From positions 1 through 5,099 of the forward strand of contig JAOUEG010000154.1 of assembly GCA_029858845.1 (NCBI GenBank): DNA of 5,099 nucleotides, in the 5' to 3' direction. The stretch comes from Chloroflexota bacterium (GTDB lineage Bacteria; Chloroflexota; Limnocylindria; Limnocylindrales; CSP1-4). Shown here piece by piece: positions 1 to 5,099 of the stretch; positions within the stretch are counted from its first letter, which is position 1, and every line of letters starts with the position of its first letter. The notes beneath the pieces were generated by a model. The model did not search any database, was not told the origin of the DNA, and worked only from the letters and a program-made list of their open reading frames with translations. Both the position numbers and the translations under genes were made by a program.

Positions 1-1
1 A

Positions 2-874
2 CTGACCGAGGAGGAGTACCTCGTGCGCGGCACGCTGGCCCAGGCGGAGTACGACGGGTCGCTGCGCTACGTCGCCTCCACCTACGATCCGGGCGCCGAC
101 CGGCTGTATCCGGGGATCGGCCGGAGCGGTCCCCGCGCGCTCGACTTCGCCCCGTTGCTGAAGCTCCGAGAGTTCCCGCTCAACGACGTCGTCCGCGCCC
201 TGCTCGACGGATGCGCGCAGGCATTTGGCGGTGCCGTGGAGATCGAGTTCGCGTTCGCGGTGGACCGTGGACGAGGCGCGCCTGCGCGGCTTGGGTTCCT
301 TCAGGTGCGGCCGATGGTCGTTTCGGACACCCCGGTCGAGGTGACGGAGGCGGAGTGGGCCAGCCCGTCGCTCGTTGCCCGGTCTGCCCAGGCCCTGGGC
401 AACGGGGTAGACGCGTCCGTGGCTGACATCGTGTACGTCCAGCCGGAGGGATTCGAGGCGCGTACCACGCCGCTGATCGCCGCGGAGCTGCGCGGCATCA
501 ATGACGCGCTCCTCGCGGAGGGACGTCCGTATGTGCTGATCGGGTTCGGGCGCTGGGGCAGCAGCGATCCGTGGCTCGGGATTCCGGTGGTCTGGGCCGA
601 CATCGCGGGCGCACGCGTGATCGTCGAGGCGACGCTGCCGACGATGAATGTGGAGGCAAGTCAGGGGGCACACTTTTTCCACAACATCACCAGCTTCCAG
701 ATCAGCTATCTGAGTGTGCACCACGACCAGGTGCCGGGGATTGCCTGGGACTGGTTGGCGTCCCTGCCGGTGGTGGCCGAAACGGCGCACGTCCGGCACG
801 TGCGTGCGCCCAAACCACTGCTGGCGAAGGTGGACGGACGCACGGGACGCGGGGGCCTATGGCGGCAAGCGTGA
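2..874 (+). CDS. PEP/pyruvate-binding (PPDK_N, ATP-grasp) family protein, C-terminal part; 5' end lies outside the window
   Basis: This is the last 290 residues of a larger protein. The frame is open to the left edge, and family-like sequence (EEEYLVRGTLAQAEYDGSLR) already precedes the first possible start, a GTG at 23, so that GTG is not taken as the true start. The visible part opens with the end of a PPDK_N ATP-grasp fold: an EIEFAFAV strand, then the closing FLQVRP motif near bases 299-313, equivalent to the Q-x-RP end of the PEP synthase nucleotide-binding domain. A second module follows, with FGRWGSSDPWLGIPV (from 545) and GAHFFHNITSF (from about 668). It ends with a basic strand-rich tail, HVRHVRAPKPL. 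Neither a phosphohistidine motif nor the PEP/pyruvate TIM barrel follows, unlike true PEP synthase. The C-terminal layout matches my recollection of large PEP/pyruvate-binding proteins of unknown function. The downstream gene at 1336-4053 is a paralogue over this region. Family assignment is firm; biochemical role is unknown. Confidence 0.85.
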   Translation: MTEEEYLVRGTLAQAEYDGSLRYVASTYDPGADRLYPGIGRSGPRALDFAPLLKLREFPLNDVVRALLDGCAQAFGGAVEIEFAFAVDRGRGAPARLGFLQVRPMVVSDTPVEVTEAEWASPSLVARSAQALGNGVDASVADIVYVQPEGFEARTTPLIAAELRGINDALLAEGRPYVLIGFGRWGSSDPWLGIPVVWADIAGARVIVEATLPTMNVEASQGAHFFHNITSFQISYLSVHHDQVPGIAWDWLASLPVVAETAHVRHVRAPKPLLAKVDGRTGRGGLWRQA

Positions 875-883
875 ACGATCATC

Positions 884-888
884 GGGAG
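884..888 (+). promoter_or_regulatory. Ribosome binding site for the GAF-like gene
   Basis: A GGGAG Shine-Dalgarno-like core sits 5 bases before the ATG at 894, inside the 19-base gap after the preceding stop. It supports ATG 894 over the much longer upstream extension of the same frame, which would overlap the preceding gene by about 160 bases. Confidence 0.6.
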
Positions 889-893
889 ACAGG

Positions 894-1364
894 ATGACAC
901 CCGAAGGGCGACCGCTCGACAGTATCCTCCGCGACCTGCAGGAACGGGCCAAGGAGCTGAACTGTCTCTACCGGGTCGACGAGGTCCTGAATCGGGCGGA
1001 CCTCGATTTCGCGGGCGCACTCGAGGAACTGCCCCTGGTGCTCCCGCCGGGATGGCAGTACCCCGACATCTGTGCGGCGGAGATCGTGCTCGAGGGGCGG
1101 ACCTATCAACCACCGGGGTTCCGGGCAACGCCGTGGGGCCTGACAGCTCCGATCGTCTCCGAGGGCGAGACGATTGGCCGGGTGAGCGTCTACTACACCG
1201 CGTCGAAACCGGAACTCGACGAGGGGCCGTTTCTGAAGGAGGAACGACGCCTGATCAACGCGATTGCCGAGCGGATCGGGTATCGCATACTGCAGCGGCG
1301 CCGGGTCCCATCGGGCGGAGGTCGGGACCTGGTCCGTGATCGTCGACTTCCTGCGGGTCACTGA
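894..1364 (+). CDS. Small GAF-like sensor-type protein (possibly the N-terminal domain of the next gene, separated by a frameshift)
   Basis: This is a 156-residue soluble protein with no signal peptide or membrane segment. It starts with an amphipathic helix (LQERAKELNCLYRVDEVLNR, residues 15-34). An alpha/beta core follows with PPGWQYPD (51-58), ICAAEIVLEGR (59-69) and a strand pair around IVSEGETIGRVSVYY (87-101). It closes with the helix segment DEGPFLKEERRLINAIAERI (109-128). The leading 'KELNCLYRVDEVL' helix and the 'DEGPFLKEERRLI' ending are, from recollection, hallmarks of a GAF-like sensory module found alone or joined to histidine kinases, cyclases and PEP-binding proteins. No ligand-binding residues can be assigned. 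Residues from about 137 onward (VPSGGGRDLVRDRRLPAGH) look like out-of-frame tail, because the neighbouring frame carries more protein-like sequence there. The ATG is chosen for its GGGAG site and fit to the helix. It may function as a separate regulator of the ATP-grasp protein, or it may be that protein's detached N-terminus. Confidence 0.75.
   Translation: MTPEGRPLDSILRDLQERAKELNCLYRVDEVLNRADLDFAGALEELPLVLPPGWQYPDICAAEIVLEGRTYQPPGFRATPWGLTAPIVSEGETIGRVSVYYTASKPELDEGPFLKEERRLINAIAERIGYRILQRRRVPSGGGRDLVRDRRLPAGH
1302..1335 (+). other. Probable frameshift or gene-split junction between sensor domain and ATP-grasp protein
   Basis: Upstream of about 1302 the sensor-like protein is in the frame of ATG 894 (…GYRILQRRR). 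From about 1330 the convincing protein sequence is in the next frame, shifted by +1 (WSVIVDFLRVTDRALLHRI…). Joining them at about 1302-1305 gives an uninterrupted product of roughly 1050 residues without a stop. The stretch holds only short runs (GGG 1303-1305, CCC 1307-1309, GGG 1313-1315, GGG 1324-1326) and no classic slippery heptamer. One extra base here would explain the break. A real two-gene arrangement with overlapping ends explains it too. I recall relatives carrying both domains in one chain, but cannot check this here. Confidence 0.5.
1317..1321 (+). promoter_or_regulatory. Candidate ribosome binding site for the ATP-grasp gene
   Basis: GGAGG lies 14 bases before the in-frame GTG at 1336, somewhat farther than ideal. 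It is the best-placed such signal for an independent start of the large gene. The alternative TTG at 1264 has an AAGGAGG (1236-1242) about 21 bases upstream, which is too far, and would give a 101-base overlap with the preceding gene. If the two genes are really one frame-shifted gene, this site means nothing. Confidence 0.35.
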
Positions 1365-4053
1365 TCGGGCGCTGTTGCATCGCATCACGCGTCGGATGAT
1401 CAACTACCTGTGCTGGAGCGGCGTGGACGGGGCCGATGAGCTGCTGGTGCACGGCGAGGTGGACGGTGGGGGTGGGGACGGAACCAGCTCGCAGGAGAAC
1501 CGGCCTCGGCAGCGGGCGGTGCCGCTGGCCCTCGACGCGCTGGCGGAGCGGACGTTCGAGATTGCGGCGGCCCATCTCCGCGAAGACGAGGTACTCCGGC
1601 GCATCCAGTCGTGGATCAACGAGGACAAGGCCGCCTTCCTCTACTCGGCGGCAGAGCACATCGATGCGCCGCTCACGGCGCTCGCCGCCGCGGTCGACCG
1701 GTTCCACGGCCTCAACATCGACGAGGGGGATCTCCCGGACGCCATGCGCCGTGGGCTGCGGGTCAACCTGATCCGCCGGTTCTTCAGCGACCAGCTCGAG
1801 TTCATCAACTCCGCCAAGAACGTCACGCGCGTGTCGGACTTCTACGACCTGGTCCGCCGCATGATCCTGACACCCGAGAGCCGCGGCAAGTTGGGCGGGA
1901 AGAGCGCGGGCCTGTTCCTCGGGAGCCGGATCGTGCGCGAAGCGGACGAGCACCGGGAGCTCCTCGACAGCGTGCGCGTGCCCCGGACCTGGTACATCCC
2001 CTCGGACGGGCAACTCGAGTTCCTGCGCCACAACAACCTGCAGGACGTGTACGACCGCAAGTACCGCGAGATCGACCTCATCCGCCAGGACTATCCGTAC
2101 CTGATCCAGGCATTCAAGGCCGCGCAGTTCCCGCCGGAAATGACGAAGGGGTTGGCCGCCGCCCTCGACGAGTTCGAGGACTGCCCGCTGATCGTGCGGA
2201 GCTCGAGTCTCCTCGAGGATCGGGTCGGGGCCGCGTTCTCCGGCAAGTACAAGAGCCTGTTCCTCGGCAACCAGGGCAGCAAGCGCGATCGGATTGCGGC
2301 CTTACAGGACGCCATTGCCGAGGTGTACGCGTCCGTGTTCGGACCGGATCCCATCGAATACCGTGCCGAACGCGGCCTCCTCGACGTCCACGAGGAGATG
2401 GGCATCATGATTCAGGAGGTGGTCGGCAGTCGGGTCGGGCCGTACTTCTTCCCGGCCTGGTCGGGCGTGGCCTACAGCAACAGCGAGTTCCGCTGGTCGG
2501 CCCGAATCCGACGCGAGGACGGGCTCGTGCGTCTGGTGCCGGGGCTCGGCACGCGCGCCGTAGACCGCCTGAGCGACGACTATCCCGTGCTCATCGCCCC
2601 CGGCCAGCCCGGCCTCCGCGTCAACCAGTCGGCAGACGAAATCGTCCGATACTCGCCCCGTAACATCGACGTCATCAACCTCGCCACCAATCGCTTCGAA
2701 ACGGTGGACGCGCAGACACTTCTCAAGGCGTTCGGCAACGACTACCCCGCCATCCGCCACCTCGTGGTCGAAGTGCGGGATCAGGAGATCCGGCGCCCGA
2801 TCGGCCTGTCGCTGGACTTCGAGCACTGCGAGATGGCGATCACGTTCGAAGGACTGATCGCCGACACGCCGTTTATCCCGCAGATCCGCACGCTACTGAC
2901 GCTGTTCCAGGAGCGGCTGGGCGTACCGGTGGACATCGAGTTCGCGTCCGATGGCACGCAGCTGTATCTGCTGCAGTGCCGACCCCAGGGCTACGCCATT
3001 GAGTCGGCTCCCGCTCCCATTCCCCGGGATCTGCCGCGCGATCGGATCCTGTTCACGGCCAACCGCTACGTGTCCAACGGCCGCGTGCCCGATGTGACGC
3101 ACGTCGTGTACGTGGACGAGGCCGCCTACGCGGCGCTCCCGACGCCCGTCCTGATGCGGGAGGTGGGCGAGACCGTCGGCCGGCTGAACCGCCTGTTGCC
3201 CAAGCGCCAGTTCGTGCTGATGGGCCCCGGCCGCTGGGGCAGTCGGGGTGACATCACCCTCGGTGTCCCCGTCACGTACTCCCAGATCAACAACGCCGCC
3301 GTGCTCATCGAGGTTGCCCGCCAGCGGGGGGGCTACGTGCCGGACCTGTCGTTCGGGACGCACTTTTTCCAAGACCTGGTCGAGGCGGGCATCCGCTACT
3401 TGCCGCTGTATCCGGATGACGAGAACGTGCTGTTCAACGCGACGTTCTTCCAGCGCGCACACAACATGCTCGGGGAGCTCGTCCCCGACGCGACCCACCT
3501 CGCCGAGGTGGTCCGGGTCATCGATATCGGGCGCGAGGCCGAGGGGAAAGTGCTGCGCGTGCTGCTGAACGCCGATCTGGATGAAGCGGTCGGGGTCATC
3601 TCCGCGCCGTCGGCACAGCCCGAGCCGCTCCCTCGGCAGCGTCGAACCCCTACCGTCGAGCCGGCGAGTGCCGACCACTGGCGCTGGCGGTTCCGCATGG
3701 CCGAGCAGATTGCGGCTTCGATCGATCCGGTGCGCTTCGGCGTGACGGCGATGTACGTGATCGGGAGTACGAAGAACGCCACCGCCGGTCCTGGCAGCGA
3801 CCTCGACCTCATCGTGCATGCCGACGACGATCCGTCTCGGCGGCAAGCGCTGGCGCTGTGGCTGGAAGGGTGGAGTCTCTGTCTGGCGGAGATGAACTAC
3901 CTCCGCACCGGGTACCGCAGTCCGGGCCTGCTCGACGTGCACTACGTGCGCGACGCGGACGTCGCGGCCCAGACGAGCTTCGCCGCGAAGATCGGCGCCG
4001 TCACGGACGCGGCCCGGCCCTTGCCGCTCGGTGGAGCCGCCGCCTCCTCGTGA
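1336..4053 (+). CDS. PEP/pyruvate-binding ATP-grasp protein with C-terminal nucleotidyltransferase domain
   Basis: Residue numbers assume GTG 1336 (905 residues); in-frame sequence also extends upstream to a TTG at 1264. Domains in order: a helical N-terminal region (VIVDFLRVTDRALLHRITRR, then LCWSGVDGADELL); a PPDK_N ATP-grasp core with GGKSAGL (187-193, ATP-binding Lys 189), IVRSSSLLED (286-295, Arg 288), FSGKYKSLFLG (301-311), VPGLGTRAVDR (401-411) and closing LLQCRP (545-550); a GPGRWGS (630-636)/HFFQ (676-679) module shared with the gene at 2-874; a Pro/Arg-rich linker (about 756-780); and an MNT-type nucleotidyltransferase fold with GS 810-811, D822 and D824 in SDLDL, and D867 in LLDVHYV as likely third metal carboxylate. 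The ATP-binding residues of PEP synthase are kept, but the phosphohistidine and TIM-barrel domains are absent, so full PEP synthase activity is not expected. It is probably a cytosolic ATP-dependent phospho- or nucleotidyl-transferase with unknown target. Start uncertain; family confident. Confidence 0.88.
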   Translation: MIVDFLRVTDRALLHRITRRMINYLCWSGVDGADELLVHGEVDGGGGDGTSSQENRPRQRAVPLALDALAERTFEIAAAHLREDEVLRRIQSWINEDKAAFLYSAAEHIDAPLTALAAAVDRFHGLNIDEGDLPDAMRRGLRVNLIRRFFSDQLEFINSAKNVTRVSDFYDLVRRMILTPESRGKLGGKSAGLFLGSRIVREADEHRELLDSVRVPRTWYIPSDGQLEFLRHNNLQDVYDRKYREIDLIRQDYPYLIQAFKAAQFPPEMTKGLAAALDEFEDCPLIVRSSSLLEDRVGAAFSGKYKSLFLGNQGSKRDRIAALQDAIAEVYASVFGPDPIEYRAERGLLDVHEEMGIMIQEVVGSRVGPYFFPAWSGVAYSNSEFRWSARIRREDGLVRLVPGLGTRAVDRLSDDYPVLIAPGQPGLRVNQSADEIVRYSPRNIDVINLATNRFETVDAQTLLKAFGNDYPAIRHLVVEVRDQEIRRPIGLSLDFEHCEMAITFEGLIADTPFIPQIRTLLTLFQERLGVPVDIEFASDGTQLYLLQCRPQGYAIESAPAPIPRDLPRDRILFTANRYVSNGRVPDVTHVVYVDEAAYAALPTPVLMREVGETVGRLNRLLPKRQFVLMGPGRWGSRGDITLGVPVTYSQINNAAVLIEVARQRGGYVPDLSFGTHFFQDLVEAGIRYLPLYPDDENVLFNATFFQRAHNMLGELVPDATHLAEVVRVIDIGREAEGKVLRVLLNADLDEAVGVISAPSAQPEPLPRQRRTPTVEPASADHWRWRFRMAEQIAASIDPVRFGVTAMYVIGSTKNATAGPGSDLDLIVHADDDPSRRQALALWLEGWSLCLAEMNYLRTGYRSPGLLDVHYVRDADVAAQTSFAAKIGAVTDAARPLPLGGAAASS
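4030..4053 (+). promoter_or_regulatory. Translational coupling site (GTGA overlap) between ATP-grasp and phosphoesterase genes
   Basis: The GTG start at 4050 shares bases with the TGA stop at 4051-4053. A GGTGGAG purine stretch (4030-4036) lies 13 bases upstream. Its GGAG (4033-4036) can pair with CTCC (4044-4047) across a 7-base loop, so the site may open mainly when ribosomes translate the preceding gene. The overlap is seen directly; the hairpin effect is inference from a short stem. Confidence 0.5.
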
Positions 4054-4886
4054 TCCCGTGCCTGTTCGCCTCCGACCTGCACGGCAGCGCGACACGCGCG
4101 GCGACGCTGCTCGACGTCATCGCGCGGCAGCGACCCCGTGCCGTCTTCCTCGGTGGCGATCTGCTGGCCCACGGCGACGATGGGGACTTCCTGTCCGACA
4201 TCCTCGTGCCGGGACTCGAGCGGTTGCGTGGGGAACTGGGTGGGCATCCCGAGGTGTTCGTCGTGCTGGGCAACGACGATCGCCGGGCGACTGCCGAGCC
4301 GCTGATGCGTGCCGCCGCCGAGCGCGGGATCTGGCACTACCTCCACGGCCGGCGGGCAACGCTTGACCGCTTCACGATCCTGGGATACAACTGCATCCCA
4401 CCGTCGCCATTCCGCCTGAAGGACTGGGAGCGGTACGATGTCTCCCGCTTCACCGATCCCGGGTGCGTGTCACCGGAAGAGGGGATGCGCACGGTCGCGG
4501 CGGAACCGGCGGACCTGCGGAACGCGACGATCGCGGATGACCTTGCACGGCTCGCCGGCCCGGACGAGCTCGCCGCGACCGTGTGCCTGTTCCACGTCCC
4601 ACCCTACCAGACGGCACTGGACCGGGCCGCGCTCGATGGCCGGACGATCGACCACGTCCCGCTCGACGTGCACATCGGGAGCATCGCCGTCCGCCGATTC
4701 ATCGAGCAGCGGAAGCCCTGGCTCGGTCTGCACGGCCACGTCCACGAGTCCACCCGCCTCACGGGCCGCTGGATGGACCAGATCGGTCCGACCGTGCTCA
4801 TCAGCGCCGCCCACGACGGACCCGAGCTGGCCCTGGTCCGTTTCGACCTCGAACGCCCGGACCTGGCGACGCGGCGACTGCTTTGA
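4050..4886 (+). CDS. Calcineurin-like metallophosphoesterase, COG2129-like
   Basis: This 278-residue cytosolic protein carries the full set of metallophosphoesterase motifs in order: D9-x-H11 (SDLHG), GGD with bridging D37, GND with N75, H182 in LFHVPPYQT, and G-H230-V-H232 near the end. These would hold a two-metal centre that hydrolyses a phosphoester. The usual GNH motif reads GNDD here, so the His that normally helps protonate the leaving group is Asp 76; this variation is known in several phosphodiesterase and Icc-related branches. The PPSPFRLKDWERYD insert (117-130) and GHVHES ending fit my recollection of COG2129 'predicted phosphoesterase related to Icc'. The substrate is unknown. GTG 4050 is chosen because it starts just before the first beta strand (IPCLFASDLHG) and overlaps the preceding stop; upstream in-frame sequence is merely a shadow of the previous gene. 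Coupling to the nucleotidyltransferase-bearing protein suggests it acts on the same pathway, possibly removing a phosphoryl or nucleotidyl group. Confidence 0.9.
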   Translation: MIPCLFASDLHGSATRAATLLDVIARQRPRAVFLGGDLLAHGDDGDFLSDILVPGLERLRGELGGHPEVFVVLGNDDRRATAEPLMRAAAERGIWHYLHGRRATLDRFTILGYNCIPPSPFRLKDWERYDVSRFTDPGCVSPEEGMRTVAAEPADLRNATIADDLARLAGPDELAATVCLFHVPPYQTALDRAALDGRTIDHVPLDVHIGSIAVRRFIEQRKPWLGLHGHVHESTRLTGRWMDQIGPTVLISAAHDGPELALVRFDLERPDLATRRLL

Positions 4887-4891
4887 GGGGC

Positions 4892-4945
4892 GCGATGGGC
4901 GCGATGGGCGCGACGGGCGCGATGGGCGCGACGGGCGCGACGGGC
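4892..4945. repeat. 9-base tandem repeat, six copies, just after the phosphoesterase stop codon
   Basis: Six head-to-tail copies of GCGAYGGGC are present, where Y is T, T, C, T, C, C in successive copies (starting at 4892, 4901, 4910, 4919, 4928 and 4937). That T/C site is the only variable position. A degenerate unit (ACGGTGGGA, 4946-4954) follows, and a weakly similar stretch overlaps the stop codon (4883-4891). The unit length is a multiple of three, so any frame through it stays open and encodes simple Gly-Ala-Met/Thr repeats. I treat this as a non-coding minisatellite. Confidence 0.92.
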
Positions 4946-4958
4946 ACGGTGGGATAAG

Positions 4959-4973
4959 CGGGGACCTTCCCCG
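4959..4973 (+). terminator. Small GC-rich hairpin, weak terminator candidate
   Basis: CGGGG (4959-4963) pairs with CCCCG (4969-4973) around the loop ACCTT, whose outer A and T may also pair. Flanking GGGA/AAG (4951-4958) can pair with CTT/TCCC (4983-4991), giving an interrupted longer stem. No T tract follows, so a classic intrinsic terminator is not supported. The position after the last gene of the unit is the main argument. Confidence 0.3.
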
Positions 4974-4985
4974 GTGGCTGCCCTT

Positions 4986-5099
4986 GTTCCCTGCCGCCGT
5001 TCCCTGCCGTCGTTCCCTGCCGTTGTTCCCCTGCCCTCGTCCCTGCCGTCGTCCCCTGCCGTCGTTCCTCTGCCGTCGCTCCCCGCCGTCCATCCCCCT
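4986..5099. repeat. Degenerate 13-base pyrimidine-rich tandem repeat running to the window edge
   Basis: About eight copies of a unit near GTTCCCTGCCGTC start at 4986, 4999, 5012, 5025, 5039, 5051, 5064 and 5078, followed by a partial copy at 5091. Unit length varies from 12 to 14 bases through changes in the C run, so reading frame is not kept, which argues against coding. The bottom strand reads as GACGGCAGGGAAC repeats. The array is cut by the window end, so its true length is unknown. Confidence 0.9.

Noticed and set aside
1302..1335. Programmed ribosomal frameshift site
   Set aside because: No slippery heptamer or in-frame stop with a shift-prone codon is seen. A mutation, an assembly error or a genuine overlap explains the pattern more simply.
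1255..2031. 258-residue open frame on the - strand
   Set aside because: It lies opposite the N-terminal part of the ATP-grasp protein, has no recognisable motif, and is explained by base composition.
1611..2663. 350-residue + strand frame inside the ATP-grasp gene
   Set aside because: The translation is dominated by Arg, Pro and Gly with no domain. The overlapping frame holds the conserved GGKSAGL and IVRSSS motifs.
2..4053. Complete PEP synthase (ppsA) or pyruvate phosphate dikinase (ppdK)
   Set aside because: Only the ATP-binding half is present. The TSHAA-type phosphohistidine motif and the TIM-barrel PEP site are absent from both paralogues, though gene 1's N-terminus is not visible.
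2893..4095. 400-residue open frame on the - strand opposite the large gene
   Set aside because: It is antisense to well-supported domains (GRWGS module, nucleotidyltransferase), is rich in Arg, His and Gly, and shows no family motif. Long antisense frames are expected with GC-rich third positions.
4583..4957. 124-residue + strand frame ending in MGATGA-type repeats
   Set aside because: It is a shadow of the phosphoesterase in another frame, extended because the 9-base unit never creates a stop.
4470..5093. 207-residue - strand frame running through both repeat arrays (PSRPSRP-type translation)
   Set aside because: Its low-complexity half comes from the repeats and the rest is antisense to the phosphoesterase. 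The 13-base array does not keep frame.
4892..5099. CRISPR array
   Set aside because: Units are 9 and about 13 bases, directly adjacent, with no unique spacers and no cas genes.

Overview
The window comes from a high-GC bacterium. Its genes are strongly biased to G or C at third codon positions, start with a mixture of ATG and GTG, and are packed on one strand. No 16S, tRNA or unambiguous taxonomic marker is present. The gene families and the GC-rich repeat-bearing spacer suit environmental lineages such as Acidobacteriota, Myxococcota/Desulfobacterota-like groups or Gemmatimonadota, but that placement is inference only.

Layout, all on the + strand: (1) bases 2-874 hold the C-terminal end of a PEP/pyruvate-binding (PPDK_N, ATP-grasp) family protein that begins upstream of the window. 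(2) Bases 894-1364 hold a small GAF-like sensor-type protein. (3) Bases about 1336-4053 hold a large protein with a PPDK_N ATP-grasp core, a 'GRWGS...HFF' module also found in gene 1, and a C-terminal MNT-type nucleotidyltransferase domain. (4) Bases 4050-4886 hold a calcineurin-like metallophosphoesterase resembling COG2129, whose GTG start overlaps the previous stop codon. (5) Bases 4887-5099 are non-coding, with two different short-unit tandem repeats separated by a small hairpin.

The four genes look like one transcription unit: a 19-base gap, then an overlap, then a 4-base overlap. Genes 1 and 3 are paralogues over their C-terminal halves and keep the same order and spacing of motifs (QxRP, about 83-86 residues, GRWGS, about 40-43 residues, HFF). 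Gene 3 has the ATP-binding half of PEP synthase/PPDK but no phosphohistidine swivelling domain and no PEP/pyruvate TIM barrel. It therefore cannot carry out the full PEP synthase reaction. The combination of sensor, ATP-grasp, nucleotidyltransferase and phosphoesterase suggests a regulatory or modification module rather than central metabolism; its substrate is unknown.

The most notable structural point is at about 1302-1335. The sensor domain and the ATP-grasp protein read like one continuous polypeptide broken by a shift into the +1 frame. This may be a real gene split, a mutation or an assembly error. The tail of the window holds six copies of a 9-base unit directly after the last gene, and about eight degenerate copies of a 13-base pyrimidine-rich unit running to the window edge.
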